Shown: positions 26,695 through 36,619, counted from the first letter of the stretch. The stretch: DNA of 64,000 nt from Candidatus Eiseniibacteriota bacterium (GCA_029262235.1 JAJCZU010000004.1:558001-622000); one strand, 5' to 3'. Notes: a model not told the origin generated them from the sequence alone. Made by a program: numbers and translations.

Positions 26695-28351
26695 GCGCTT
26701 CTCCTTCGCCAGGGGGATGAAACGATAGTACCGCATATGAGGGAGGGTCGTGGGGATCGATCATTTCGACGCGCCAGCGGGACGCCGCTTCCTCGCGCAC
26801 CGTCAGCGCGTCCCCCGCGGGCCAGTCGAATAGCTGCGGGAGCGACTCTTCCCGTCGTTCCCAGACTTCGCGATCGAGAACCGCATAGGTGATGTTGCGG
26901 TTGATCATGAGGTCTTCGAGTTCCCGGGCGGCGGCCACTTCCGGGAACATGATGTTATTCGGCGGAACGGGCATTGTGTAGAACATCGGGTAACTGTGCG
27001 ACGGGCCGGCCAGGATCTGTTCCCCCGCGAACGACTCCCTCATCCAGGTCCGCAGCTCCGCATATCCCGAAGGGAGTTGATACGAATGCTTCCAGTCCCA
27101 GTTCTCCTTCTGTTCGTACGCGGCGCGGATTCCGAGCAGCGCGACGAGAGCCGTTGCGACCAGAAAGACCGGCCTGGCCACCTGTTTCTGTCCGGCGAGT
27201 GCGCACGCCTTTCGCGTCGCCCACCAGAATCCCCACGCCGCCGTCGCGAATACGAAAGGAAGCACCGGCAGGTGAAAGCGGGCATGTGTCGTGATCACCG
27301 AATACCAGGTGAAGAAAACGAAGAAGCCCCCGACAAGGAGCAGAGCGGGGAGCCCCCAGCGTCGCCACGATACGATCACGCCTGTCAGGAAACCGAGTGC
27401 GAGCAGGGGAAGCCACGCGCGCCCGGCCCGCCAGAGCACGGGCTCGCTGAACATCCTTCGCAGCAGGCGCGTCTGCCGGTCGAGTCCGGTCGCGATACGC
27501 GCGCGGATCTCATCGCCCGTGTGTTCGCGAAAATAGCGGGCGGGGGAATACGCTCGGCCCCTGCTGTTCATGAATGCGGGCGAAAATACGCTTTCCCAGT
27601 CGTCGAGCCACATGACATGCGTGTTCACGTTGTAGATCGGATTCCTGTGCACGATTGTATTGCGCACGAGCAGCGGGGACGCCGCGACCACGAAACCGAG
27701 AACGACGAAGGCGATCGATCGGACGAAGTGCCGGCGATGGAGGAACGCGAGGTACACGATAATCACGGGAAACAGGAAAATGCCCGTCCCCTTGGTCATA
27801 TAAGCGACGCCCATTGCCACGCCGGTCGCGAGATCGATCGTGCGGGAACGCGTTGTCCGCGTCAGGAAGTACACGGTCCAGAGAAACGCGAGCACGAGCA
27901 TGGCTTCGCACGCGACCATCGACGTCAGATCCGCGTACGTGGCGTTCATGGCGAGGAGTGCCCCCGCCAGCAGGGCAACAGGATCGCCGGCGACCCTCCT
28001 CACGATCCAGAGGAGCGAAATCAGCGAGCCGAGTCCGAAAAGCAGCGAAATCACCTTGGCCCGGACGAAAAACGCGGGATCGGGCTCGGCGCCGAAGTGA
28101 ATCGCGAGCGGGTAGGCGGGATGCTGATTCGTCTCCGTATAGGTGCCGTTCAGGCAGTCGCGAACGAAGCCCGGGAGCCCAGCTCCGAGTCTAAATCCAT
28201 GTGCTATATCAAGATAGGAAGTCGTGTCCGTTTCCGCCAGACCGACATGATTCTGCAGCGCCTCGCCGGCCATCAGCAGGTAGATCAGTACGATCAGAGC
28301 ATAGAGCGAAAGGCGGAGGGCCCGAAAAATGAGAGGTAAGGATCGGTTCAA
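26681..28351 (-). CDS. GT39-like membrane glycosyltransferase
   Basis: A 556-residue polytopic membrane protein with about ten TM segments in the first 400 residues and a soluble C-terminal domain. The first periplasmic loop (AETDTTSYLDIAHGFRL) has the acidic-Tyr pattern of GT-C enzymes and a later QHPAYPLAIHF matches the PMT_2 block. A lipid-linked sugar transferase role is likely. The start is a TTG at 28351, weakly supported by GAGG ten bases upstream; later in-frame starts would remove the first TM segment. It faces away from the starch locus. Confidence 0.72.
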   Translation of the reverse strand: MNRSLPLIFRALRLSLYALIVLIYLLMAGEALQNHVGLAETDTTSYLDIAHGFRLGAGLPGFVRDCLNGTYTETNQHPAYPLAIHFGAEPDPAFFVRAKVISLLFGLGSLISLLWIVRRVAGDPVALLAGALLAMNATYADLTSMVACEAMLVLAFLWTVYFLTRTTRSRTIDLATGVAMGVAYMTKGTGIFLFPVIIVYLAFLHRRHFVRSIAFVVLGFVVAASPLLVRNTIVHRNPIYNVNTHVMWLDDWESVFSPAFMNSRGRAYSPARYFREHTGDEIRARIATGLDRQTRLLRRMFSEPVLWRAGRAWLPLLALGFLTGVIVSWRRWGLPALLLVGGFFVFFTWYSVITTHARFHLPVLPFVFATAAWGFWWATRKACALAGQKQVARPVFLVATALVALLGIRAAYEQKENWDWKHSYQLPSGYAELRTWMRESFAGEQILAGPSHSYPMFYTMPVPPNNIMFPEVAAARELEDLMINRNITYAVLDREVWERREESLPQLFDWPAGDALTVREEAASRWRVEMIDPHDPPSYAVLSFHPPGEGEAHDER

Positions 28352-28482
28352 ATTGGCACTGCCTCGGAGAAAAGAAGCCTCGAATATGCTATACTACATA
28401 GGCTTTCAATATACGAATGCTTTGAGAAACTGTTTGAGATAAGCCAATTGGGAAAAGCCAAACGATCACAGGAGGAACTCAC
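28352..28482. promoter_or_regulatory. Divergent promoter region at the left edge of the starch locus
   Basis: The 131-bp spacer is AT-rich compared with its surroundings. It contains TATACT at 28388-28393 (possible -10, no good -35) and a direct repeat TTTGAGA at 28421-28427 and 28433-28439, spaced 12 bp, followed by AGGAGG for the downstream gene. I see no confident promoter; the repeat could bind a regulator of the starch genes. Confidence 0.3.
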
Positions 28483-29223
28483 ATGAAGAAGATGGCTATG
28501 GTTCTCTCGGTGCTGGCGCTCGTCGCCTTCGCCGGAACGGCTGACGCGCAGCCCTGGCATGCGAAAGGCGACTTGTACTGCGCTCCCGGCTGCTGGAACG
28601 ATGACGCGGGGAATCTCATGTACGACGACGGCACGAACGGCGATGCCGTGTCCGGCGACGGCATCTACACGCGCCTCGTGACGACAGACGTCGGCGCGGC
28701 CGGCAAGTACAGCTGGAAAGCCGCCCTGCAGGACTGGTCGGCCTCGTATCCCGGCTCGAATCAGTTCGTGCACATCAACGCCCCGGCCGAGCAGGTTCTC
28801 TTCACGTTCGACACGAACGCGAACGGCGACGGCTGGATTCCGGACCAGAACATCCCGTGGTCCTCGCACTACGCGCCGGTCGGTTCGGCGTTCGAAGTCA
28901 TCGGCGCGGCTCCGGAAACGGGCGGCTGGGCTGACGGTGTTGTCGCTGCGGAAGCGGGCGGCATTCACTCGATCACGATCACGATCGGCACGGCCGGCAG
29001 CTACGACTTCCTCTGGCGCGTCGACAACGACTGGGACGCCCAGACGATGCGCACCGACGGCGGCGCTTCGGGCGGAGCGAACCTGAGCTACACGACCACG
29101 GTCGACAATCAGGACGTGCTGTTCGAGTTCAACGCCAACACGGGCCGCACGCGTACTACGGTGCTGACCTCGACGGCGACGGAAGAGACCAGCTGGACGG
29201 ATATGAAAGAACTCTTCCGCTAG
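28483..29223 (+). CDS. Secreted protein with DDGT-GDGIY module, probably carbohydrate-related
   Basis: A 246-residue exported protein with a clean signal peptide (cleavage around GTADA-QPW) and an ideal AGGAGG seven bases before the ATG. The first half carries a beta-sandwich-like module (GDLYCAPGCWNDD...DDGTNGDAVSGDGIYT...KYSWKAAL) that recurs in the secreted protein at 36721. The second half (PWSSHYAPVGSAFEVIGAAPE...FLWRVDNDWDAQ) looks like a second sandwich, somewhat like starch-binding SusE/F or CBM-type domains. There is no catalytic signature and no C-terminal sorting domain. It is followed by a strong terminator, so it is transcribed alone, directly in front of the amylase gene. Confidence 0.7.
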   Translation: MKKMAMVLSVLALVAFAGTADAQPWHAKGDLYCAPGCWNDDAGNLMYDDGTNGDAVSGDGIYTRLVTTDVGAAGKYSWKAALQDWSASYPGSNQFVHINAPAEQVLFTFDTNANGDGWIPDQNIPWSSHYAPVGSAFEVIGAAPETGGWADGVVAAEAGGIHSITITIGTAGSYDFLWRVDNDWDAQTMRTDGGASGGANLSYTTTVDNQDVLFEFNANTGRTRTTVLTSTATEETSWTDMKELFR

Positions 29224-29245
29224 GAATTGTTCTGACTGCGATTCG

Positions 29246-29287
29246 AAAGAGGCGGTGAGGGCTACGGCGCTCCCGCCTCTTTTTTTG
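29246..29287 (+). terminator. Rho-independent terminator
   Basis: AAAGAGGCGG pairs with the CCGCCTCTTT that merges into a run of T residues (29279-29286), 22 bp after the stop codon of the upstream gene. It separates the small secreted protein from the amylase. Confidence 0.85.
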
Positions 29288-29336
29288 ATTTCATTTATAG
29301 TGTTCGCAAAGCCCCTGCACCCGAGAAGGATTTCGC

Positions 29337-32300
29337 ATGCGCTTCGCTCTACCTGTACTGACCGCTCTCGCTCTCATCTGGACTTTCCCCGTCGCGGTCG
29401 AGGCGGGCTTTCCGTCGCCCGCTGACTGGCGGAACGAGTCGATCTACCAGGTGTTCACGGACCGTTTTTATGACGGCGATTCCGGGAACAACAACGCCGA
29501 CGGTTCGTACGATCCGGCGCAGGGGGCGAGGACGCACGGCGGCGACTGGGAAGGGATCCGGCAGAAGCTCGACTACATTCAGGGGCTCGGGGCTACGGCG
29601 CTCTGGATCTCGCCCGTGCTCGACAACGCCTACGGCGAATATCACGGCTACGCCACGCGCGACCGCTATTCGTTCGCGAAGCAGTTCGGCGACATCGCGG
29701 CGCTCCGCGCGATGATCGACGACGCCCACGCGCGCGGCATGTACGTCATTCTCGACGTCATTACGAATCACGGCGGCGACTTGATCGACTCCGGCGATCC
29801 GGGCTGGGACTCGTATCAGAACCCGGGCACGTACACTCTGCGCTGGCGGAACAGCGGGAACAAGCCGGGCCCGCCGTTCGACAATCTCGCCTGGTATCAT
29901 AACAACGGCGGCATCGACAACTTCGTCGACCCGAATCAGATTCTCGGCGAGCTGTTCGGACTCGACGACTACAAGACGGAAGATCCCGCCGTGCGCGACG
30001 CGCTGATCGAATCGCACCAGTGGCTGATCGACACGACCGATGCCGACGGCTTTCGGATCGACACTGTGAAGCACGTGGAACTCGGCTTCTGGCAGGAGTT
30101 CGGACCCGCGCTCCGCGCCTACGCGGCCGACTCGCTCGGCAAGGACAACTTCTTCATGTTCGGCGAAGTGTTCGATGGCTCGTCGTTCGAGAACGGCAAG
30201 TTCACGGGCACGCAGGGAGGCGGGGCGTTCGCTCTCGACGCGACGCTGTGGTTCCCGATGCACTTCACGACGAACGGCGTGTTTCGCGACGGCGGTTCGA
30301 CCGAATGGCTCTCCGGTGTCTACGGCGATTCGCTCGACTACGATCCGGCCGCCCGCGAACGCCTCGTCAAGTTTCTCGACAATCACGACATCGCGCGCTT
30401 CATGGGATTCGGTTCGGGGGCGGACCAGGACGAGTCGAAGTTCAAGGTCGGCATGGTGTGGCTCTACGCTTCGATCGGCGTCCCCTGTCTCTATTACGGC
30501 TCCGAGCAGGAGTTCGACGGCGGGGGCGATCCTTACAACCGGGAAGACATGTGGGACGGCCAGTGGGATTTCGGGCCTTCCGTCGGCGACAATTTTCATC
30601 AGGCGGCGCCCCTCTACAAGTACACGCGCCGGCTGCACGAACTGCGCGACGCGCTGCCCGCGCTTCGCACCGGTTCGCAGGAAGAGATCGCGAATTCATC
30701 GGGCGCCGGCATCTATGCGTTCTACCGGCGCGAGGCCGGCCAGACCACGTGCCTCGTGATTCTGAACAACGATGGTGTGGAGCACACGCTCACGATCGAC
30801 CCCGACCTGCCCGGCGGCGTGATTTACGAAGGGATCACGGGGCTCAGCCGCACGATTCCGGGCGGCGGGAACGTGACTTTCACGATCGGAGCCCAGAGCG
30901 CGGCCGTCTGGTCGCAGGATGACGTGGCCCGCGCGCCGTGGGTCGCCCGCACCTGGCCGCCGCACGACGAACCGCTCGGCGATCTGGCGGGGAACATTTC
31001 GATCACGTTTACCGAGGCGATGAACGAAGCCAGCGTCATCGCGGCGCTTTCGATCGCGCCTTCCATTGCATACGGCACACACTGGATCGGCAAGACGCTC
31101 GTAATGACACCGAGCGCGAACCTCGCAAACGGCACGCGCTATACCGTAACGATCGACGAAACCGCGTCGTCAAAGACAGGCGGCGCGGCCGGCGGGGCCG
31201 GCGCGACCGGATCGCTCGGCACGCCGTTCTCGTTCGCATTCGACACTTCGCCGTACGGCGGCGGCGTGAACGTGCCCGCCGCGTACTATGCCTCGGAGAT
31301 CACGACGGGCAAGGACCTGATCACGCCCCTCTGCCTCGAAGCTTCGCGTCCCGGCCTGCTCGACGACCGGCTCCTCGTCGGCGATACCGGATGGGATCGC
31401 GTGTTCTATCACGACGACGACGGCTTCGTCGAGATGCTCTTCGACTATGAAGTCACCGGTTCGCTTCGGCCGCGCTCGATCGCGCTCGACCGCGAGGGGG
31501 GGCACTTCGGGGGCGACCTCGTCATCGCCGACAACGACGCGTTCCTGCGGGGACGTCTCGACGCGGATCACTTCGGCAGCGTCTCGCAGATCGCGTCCAC
31601 GCCGAGCACCGGCCCGGACTGGATCGTGGCCGTCGACCCGTCGGGAGATTTCGGCGGGCTCGCGTACTTCGGCGGCCCAGGCGAGAACACGGTGCGTTCG
31701 CTCGATTCGGCGGGCGCCATCGCGACGTTCGCGACCGGATTCTCGAGCGTGACGGGACTTGCTTTCGGGCGGGAGTCCGGCTTCGGGCGCGATCTCTACG
31801 TCAGCACAGGCTCCGGCACCATCTACCGCGTCGATTCCGGCGGCGGCAAAACCGTCTTCGCCACCGTTACCGGCGCCGGCGCCCTCGTGTTCGACCCTGT
31901 CGGCACGTTCGATTCGTCGATGCTCGTCATGCGCAGCGGAGGCGCGATCGACAAGGTGACGGGCAGTGGTGCGGTGTCGAGTTTCGGGAGCGGCTTCGGC
32001 AGCTTCCCGACCGGAGACTGCGGGGCGATCGATGCACTCGGAAACTTCTATGCCGTCGCGGACGATCGCGTCGTCAAGATCACGCCGCTTTCGCTCGAAA
32101 CCGACGTCGATGATCCCGTGCCGCCGCCTCCGTCCTTCGCGCTCGCGCTCGAACCGAACCGCCCGAACCCGTTCAACCCGTTCACCGTGATCGACTTTAC
32201 CGTTCCGGGCGAACGCGGCCGCGGCGTGCGCGCGAAACTCGAGGTACTCGACATTCAGGGGCGGCTCGTGCGCACTCTGGTCGAGGGCGTTGTCGGCGCG

Positions 32301-32426
32301 GGCGAAGGTTCCGCGACATGGGACGGTCGGAACGACGCCGGCGACCCCGTGGCTTCGGGCACGTACTTCGTGAAGTTCGAGGCGGGCGGGGTCGAGAAGA
32401 ACCGCAAGATTACGCTGGTGCGGTAA
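29337..32426 (+). CDS. Secreted GH13 alpha-amylase-family enzyme with sorting domain
   Basis: A 1029-residue exported glycoside hydrolase for starch-type glucans. After the signal (about 1-23) the (beta/alpha)8 domain shows all GH13 regions: DVITNH (140-145), GFRIDTVKH with nucleophile Asp 242, GEVFDG with acid/base Glu 277, and FLDNHD with Asp 351. The opening IYQVFTDRFYDGD...THGGDW block is like CGTase/neopullulanase-type amylases. Then follow a Big_5-like Ig domain (ISITFTEAMNEASV, about 545-635), a beta-propeller-like region (about 650-925) and a FlgD-Ig-like C-terminal sorting domain (PNPFNPFTVIDFTV...WDGRNDAGDPVASGTYF...KITLVR). Likely exported by T9SS and held at the surface. Exact specificity (amylase, CGTase or pullulanase) cannot be read. 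Confidence 0.9.
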   Translation: MRFALPVLTALALIWTFPVAVEAGFPSPADWRNESIYQVFTDRFYDGDSGNNNADGSYDPAQGARTHGGDWEGIRQKLDYIQGLGATALWISPVLDNAYGEYHGYATRDRYSFAKQFGDIAALRAMIDDAHARGMYVILDVITNHGGDLIDSGDPGWDSYQNPGTYTLRWRNSGNKPGPPFDNLAWYHNNGGIDNFVDPNQILGELFGLDDYKTEDPAVRDALIESHQWLIDTTDADGFRIDTVKHVELGFWQEFGPALRAYAADSLGKDNFFMFGEVFDGSSFENGKFTGTQGGGAFALDATLWFPMHFTTNGVFRDGGSTEWLSGVYGDSLDYDPAARERLVKFLDNHDIARFMGFGSGADQDESKFKVGMVWLYASIGVPCLYYGSEQEFDGGGDPYNREDMWDGQWDFGPSVGDNFHQAAPLYKYTRRLHELRDALPALRTGSQEEIANSSGAGIYAFYRREAGQTTCLVILNNDGVEHTLTIDPDLPGGVIYEGITGLSRTIPGGGNVTFTIGAQSAAVWSQDDVARAPWVARTWPPHDEPLGDLAGNISITFTEAMNEASVIAALSIAPSIAYGTHWIGKTLVMTPSANLANGTRYTVTIDETASSKTGGAAGGAGATGSLGTPFSFAFDTSPYGGGVNVPAAYYASEITTGKDLITPLCLEASRPGLLDDRLLVGDTGWDRVFYHDDDGFVEMLFDYEVTGSLRPRSIALDREGGHFGGDLVIADNDAFLRGRLDADHFGSVSQIASTPSTGPDWIVAVDPSGDFGGLAYFGGPGENTVRSLDSAGAIATFATGFSSVTGLAFGRESGFGRDLYVSTGSGTIYRVDSGGGKTVFATVTGAGALVFDPVGTFDSSMLVMRSGGAIDKVTGSGAVSSFGSGFGSFPTGDCGAIDALGNFYAVADDRVVKITPLSLETDVDDPVPPPPSFALALEPNRPNPFNPFTVIDFTVPGERGRGVRAKLEVLDIQGRLVRTLVEGVVGAGEGSATWDGRNDAGDPVASGTYFVKFEAGGVEKNRKITLVR

Positions 32427-32489
32427 CAGGTCGGTCGTAGAACATTTCCGTCGCGCGCATGAAACACGCCCGCTCGCGCATCGGCCCCT

Positions 32490-33323
32490 CTACCCCTTCA
32501 CGCCACCGAGCGTCAGCCCCGAAACCAGATAGCGGTTCAGCGCTAGAAAAAGCGCGACGACCGGAATACAGACGAGCACCGCGCCGGCGGAGTAGTTCGC
32601 CCACTCGGTCTGGAACGTGCCGGCGAGCGACTCGAGGCCGAGTGGCAGCGTGTAGAGGTCGAGCGACTGAATGATGACGCGCGCGACCATGAACTCGCTC
32701 CACGCCGTGATGAACGAAAAGAGCGCCGTGATCATGAGCGCGGGCGCGGAGAGGGGCAGCGTCACTTTGCGAAACGCCCCGATCTGTGTGAGACCGTCGA
32801 CCATCGCGGCTTCTTCGAGATCGACCGGAATCGAATCGTAATACCCCTTCATCGTCCAGACGCAGAACGGCAGCGCGGTCGCGACGTACGCGATGACGAG
32901 CCCGGGGAGCGCGTCGAGCAGCCCCACCTTCTTCAATAGCAGGAAGAGCGGCAGCAGCAGCATGGTTGCCGGGAACATCTGCGAAATCAGAAACGACATG
33001 AGCCCGATCCCGCGCCCGGGAAAACGGTAGCGGCAGAACGCGTAGCCCGCGGTCGACGCGAGCGCGACGCCCAGAATCGTGACGGTGATCGAAACGAGCA
33101 GCGAGTTCCGCATCCAGAGCAGGAACGGCTTTTCGAACAGGATCGTCTTGTACGCGTTCAGCGTGGCGCCTTCGGGGATCAGCGCGAGCGAAGTGGAGTA
33201 GAGGCTGTCGCCCGGGCGCAGCGAAATGCTGATCACCTGCAGCACGGGATAGATCGTGACGATCGTCGCCAGGATCAGCGTGAGGTGCACGATCGCCGAC
33301 GTCATCTTTTTGCCCATCGCCAT
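32490..33323 (-). CDS. malG: MalG-like ABC sugar permease
   Basis: A 277-residue inner-membrane permease with six TM segments and the EAA loop (EEAAMVDGLTQIGAFRKVTLPL) that docks the ATPase. The C-terminal SGLTLGGVKG tail is characteristic of MalG-type maltose/maltodextrin permeases. GGAGG lies eight bases before the ATG. Last gene of the K-E-F-G operon, 53 bp after malF. Substrate taken from the gene context (amylase) and MalG similarity. Confidence 0.9.
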   Translation of the reverse strand: MAMGKKMTSAIVHLTLILATIVTIYPVLQVISISLRPGDSLYSTSLALIPEGATLNAYKTILFEKPFLLWMRNSLLVSITVTILGVALASTAGYAFCRYRFPGRGIGLMSFLISQMFPATMLLLPLFLLLKKVGLLDALPGLVIAYVATALPFCVWTMKGYYDSIPVDLEEAAMVDGLTQIGAFRKVTLPLSAPALMITALFSFITAWSEFMVARVIIQSLDLYTLPLGLESLAGTFQTEWANYSAGAVLVCIPVVALFLALNRYLVSGLTLGGVKG

Positions 33324-33376
33324 CTAGATCGCCTCCATGCGGACCTGCATCTACGCGCCCTCTTCCGTGGTTCGCA

Positions 33377-34249
33377 TCACACTTCCTCTTTCTGAATGCG
33401 CATGTAGTACACGACAAAGCTCAGCAGAATCAGGAAGATCACGATCGAAAACGCCGCCGCGTACCCGTACCGGTAGTAATGAAACGCGGCTTTGTAGACG
33501 TATGTCACGAGGATGTGGGTCTTGTCGGCCGGTTCGCCCTGGTTCGTCACGAGCCAGATCACGTTCAGGTTGTTGAATGTCCAGATCGTGCCGAGAACCG
33601 CGGCGGGCCCGAGTACGGGCTTGAGCATCGGAAGCGTGATGCGTCGGAACTGATACCACCAGTTCGCGCCGTCGAGCTGCGCGGCTTCGTACATTTCCTT
33701 CGGGATCGACTGCAGCGCGCCGAGTGCCACGACCATCATGAACGGAAACCCGAGCCACACGTTCGCGATGATCGGCGCTATAAACGCCCACGTTTCGTTC
33801 GAGAGCCACGGTACGGCGGGCAGGTGCACGGCCTTCAGCAGCAGATTCACGGCCCCGTATTCGTAGTTGAACATCCCCTTCCATGTAAGCGCCGTAATAT
33901 ACTGCGGCATCGCCCACGGAAGAATGAGCAGCGCGCGAAACCAGGCGCGGCCGCGCACTTCCTGGTTCAGGAGCAGCGCGAGTCCGATGCCGAGCGTGAG
34001 ATGCGAGACGACGTTGATCGCCGTCCAGAGGATCGTCTTCCCGAAGATGCCCCAGATTTCCGTCTCGAGAAAGATCGTCTTGTAATGGGCGAGTCCGATG
34101 AACTGCGGGTCGCGCAGGTGATAGAGCGACATGTTGGAAAACGAGATCGCGACGTTATATATGAACGGATAGAGGACCACGGCCAGCATGACCAGCACGG
34201 CCGGCGCGAGAAAGAGATAGGCCGTTCGGTATCGACGCGCTCCCGCCAA
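33377..34249 (-). CDS. malF: MalF-like ABC sugar permease
   Basis: A 290-residue permease with about six TM segments. The EAA loop reads KEMYEAAQLDGANWWYQFRRI. It is shorter than E. coli MalF, lacking the large periplasmic P2 domain, as is usual outside enterobacteria. The start is a TTG at 34249, three bases after the malE stop; the AGGGG in the last malE codons serves as ribosome-binding site, so translation is probably coupled. Confidence 0.9.
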   Translation of the reverse strand: MAGARRYRTAYLFLAPAVLVMLAVVLYPFIYNVAISFSNMSLYHLRDPQFIGLAHYKTIFLETEIWGIFGKTILWTAINVVSHLTLGIGLALLLNQEVRGRAWFRALLILPWAMPQYITALTWKGMFNYEYGAVNLLLKAVHLPAVPWLSNETWAFIAPIIANVWLGFPFMMVVALGALQSIPKEMYEAAQLDGANWWYQFRRITLPMLKPVLGPAAVLGTIWTFNNLNVIWLVTNQGEPADKTHILVTYVYKAAFHYYRYGYAAAFSIVIFLILLSFVVYYMRIQKEEV

Positions 34250-34252
34250 CGG

Positions 34253-35479
34253 TTACCCCTTCATCTCTCTGATCTTCTTGATGGCGTCCGCCTGCATGGC
34301 CTTCGCGGCTTCCTGCGGCGTCATTTCGCCGTTGATGACGTTTTGATACGCGGGGCGCATCGCGTCCCAGATCGCGCGCATTTCGGGGACGACGGGCATG
34401 CGTTTGCCGTGCCGCAGCTGTTCCCACGCGGCTTTGATGCGCATGTCGCTCTGAATCGCGGGATCCTTCACGGCTTCGATGCTGCTCGGGATCACGTAGA
34501 GTTCGTGCGCGGTGCGGATCTGCACGGCGGGCGACACGAGATAGCGCAGCGTCTCGAGCGCGCGTTCGAGCTTCGCGCCCTTCAGGTTCGCGTTCACGCT
34601 GTAGCCGCGGCTCGACACGAACGGTGCGGGCCAGAGCCCGGTTTCGTCGTGGATCGGAATCGACGTAACGCCGAAGTCGAGGCCCGCGTCGAGGTACCCG
34701 CCCCACGACCAGTACCCGTTGATCGTGTACGCCGCCTTCCCTTCCTTGAAGAGCGTCTCCGCAAGCTGGATGTCCGTACCGGGAGGCATGAGCCCGCGGT
34801 CGACACGGATGTTCTTCATCATCGCCAGTGCGTTCACCATCGCCTGCGTGTCGAGCGTCGGCTCGCTGTTCGCATTCATGACGCGACCGCCGTAAGCGCC
34901 CAGAAACGGCACGAGCCAGAACGGCTCCTTCGAGTCGAACACGAGCCCGTACGTATCGGGGCGTCCGTCGCCGTCTTCATCCACCGTGAGGGTCTCGGCC
35001 TGGTCGAGCATTTCGCGGAGCGTGCCGGGGACTTCGTCCACGAGCGCACGGTTATAGATGAGGCACAGGTGATTGCCGACCTGTGACGGCAGCGTCCAGA
35101 TATGGCCGTCCAGTGTGTCGAACGCGAGCGGTTCGAAGCCCGCGAGATACTGGTTGTCGAACAGTTTTTCGATCGGCTGAATGACACCCGCCACGCTGAA
35201 CGGGCCCGCGTTGTCCGCGGGGCCGAATACGAGATCGGGCCCGCCGCCCGCCATCGCCGCGGTCAGGAACTGCGTGCGCAGCTGCTCGGGCGGGTAGTTC
35301 GTGTGCTTCACGACAAAACCCGGGTTCGTCGCCTGGAACGCTTCGATCGACTCTTCCAGAATCACGCGTTCTTTCGGGTCCATGAATTCCCAGATTACGA
35401 CTTCGGGTATCTTCTCCGTGCCTTCTCCGCAGGACGCGACAAGGACAAGAAGTACGAGGGGGAGCAGGTACGTCCTCAA
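34253..35479 (-). CDS. malE: Sugar-binding lipoprotein of the maltodextrin ABC importer
   Basis: A 408-residue family 1 extracellular solute-binding protein. Signal with lipobox: RTYLLPLVLLVLVASC, then an acidic linker. The mature part has the typical blocks LTAAMAGGGPDLVFGPADNAG and FKEGKAAYTINGYWSWGG. The start is TTG at 35479, seven bases after GGAGG and overlapping the malK stop as TTGA; a start 12 codons upstream would put charged residues before the signal. It captures maltodextrins (or another oligosaccharide) in the periplasm. Specificity is inferred. Confidence 0.88.
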   Translation of the reverse strand: MRTYLLPLVLLVLVASCGEGTEKIPEVVIWEFMDPKERVILEESIEAFQATNPGFVVKHTNYPPEQLRTQFLTAAMAGGGPDLVFGPADNAGPFSVAGVIQPIEKLFDNQYLAGFEPLAFDTLDGHIWTLPSQVGNHLCLIYNRALVDEVPGTLREMLDQAETLTVDEDGDGRPDTYGLVFDSKEPFWLVPFLGAYGGRVMNANSEPTLDTQAMVNALAMMKNIRVDRGLMPPGTDIQLAETLFKEGKAAYTINGYWSWGGYLDAGLDFGVTSIPIHDETGLWPAPFVSSRGYSVNANLKGAKLERALETLRYLVSPAVQIRTAHELYVIPSSIEAVKDPAIQSDMRIKAAWEQLRHGKRMPVVPEMRAIWDAMRPAYQNVINGEMTPQEAAKAMQADAIKKIREMKG

Positions 35480-36549
35480 AGAGAAATCCTCCGTTCGGTT
35501 CGCGGATCGAACCAATGGATCTGTTGGTGATCGAAAGTGACCATGAGTGTTTCGCCCAGCGTGAATCGTCGCATGCCGTCGATCTTCGCCACGAGGCGCG
35601 TGCCGTCTTCGAGGGCGAGATAGACGATGGTTTCGCCTCCCATGGGCTCCACGAGCACAACCTGGGCCGGCAGGCCGCCGCCACCCTCGGCGACGTCGAC
35701 ATGTTCGGGGCGGATGCCGGCGAGCACGGTGTCGAGTGACGGTTCCGCCGCGCCTGTGTTCCCCGTGAAAGGAAGAGGGTGCCCCGCGTACTGAAACACG
35801 CCGTCTTTTTTCGTGAGCGACATGAGGTTCATGGGCGGCGAGCCGATGAACTCCGCGACGAAACGATTCGCGGGTGTATTGTACAGTGTTAAAGGTTCGT
35901 CGGTCTGCTGAATGTGGCCTCCGTTCAGAACCGTGATCCGCTCGCCCATCGTCATCGCCTCCACCTGGTCGTGCGTGACGTAGATCGTCGTGATCTGGAG
36001 CCGTTTGTGCAGGGCCGATATCTCCGCCCGCATCTGAACCCGGAGCTTCGCGTCGAGGTTCGAAAGCGGTTCGTCGAACAGAAACACCTGCGGCTTGCGC
36101 ACGATCGCCCTTCCGAGCGCCACGCGCTGGCGTTCGCCTCCCGAAAGATGGCGCGGGAGCTTCTCGAGCTTGTCGGAAAGGCTCAGCACTTCCGCCGCTT
36201 CGCCCACGAGCCGCGCCAGTTCCTGCTTCGGCGTCTTCCGTACCCGCAGCCCGAACGCGATATTCTCGAATACGGTGAGGTGGGGGTAGAGGGCGTAACT
36301 TTGAAAGACCATCGCGATGTCGCGATCACGGGGGGCGAGGTCGTTCACGACCCGGTCGCCGATACGGATTTCGCCCGCGTCGACCGGTTCGAGGCCCGAA
36401 AGGACGCGGAGAACGGTCGATTTCCCGCATCCGGAGGGGCCCACCAGCACCATGAACTCGCGGTCGTGGACCTCGAGGTCGATGTTGTCCAGAACCGTGA
36501 TTCCGGCCCCGTAGCGCTTCGTGACGCCGCTCAGACGTACTCCAGCCAA
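35476..36549 (-). CDS. malK: MalK/UgpC-type ABC transporter ATPase
   Basis: A 357-residue ATPase: Walker A GPSGCGKST, Q-loop FQSYALYPHLTV, signature LSGGERQRVALGRAI, Walker B VFLFDEPLSNLDAKLR, switch His in THDQVEAMT. A TOBE-type regulatory domain (AGIRPEHVDV...VEPMGGETIVYL) forms the C-terminal third. The TTG at 36549, preceded by GAGGA, gives the usual family length; the frame is open 52 codons further up but that part overlaps the promoter region and is not MalK-like. First gene of the importer operon, ahead of the binding protein and permeases. It may serve other importers as well, as MsmX does. Confidence 0.9.
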   Translation of the reverse strand: MAGVRLSGVTKRYGAGITVLDNIDLEVHDREFMVLVGPSGCGKSTVLRVLSGLEPVDAGEIRIGDRVVNDLAPRDRDIAMVFQSYALYPHLTVFENIAFGLRVRKTPKQELARLVGEAAEVLSLSDKLEKLPRHLSGGERQRVALGRAIVRKPQVFLFDEPLSNLDAKLRVQMRAEISALHKRLQITTIYVTHDQVEAMTMGERITVLNGGHIQQTDEPLTLYNTPANRFVAEFIGSPPMNLMSLTKKDGVFQYAGHPLPFTGNTGAAEPSLDTVLAGIRPEHVDVAEGGGGLPAQVVLVEPMGGETIVYLALEDGTRLVAKIDGMRRFTLGETLMVTFDHQQIHWFDPRTERRISL

Positions 36550-36619
36550 GGATTCCTCGTGGTTGGTCGTGTCGGTCGGTTTCGGCGGATTTCCGCTGTG
36601 ACTGTACACCGCGAGAGTG

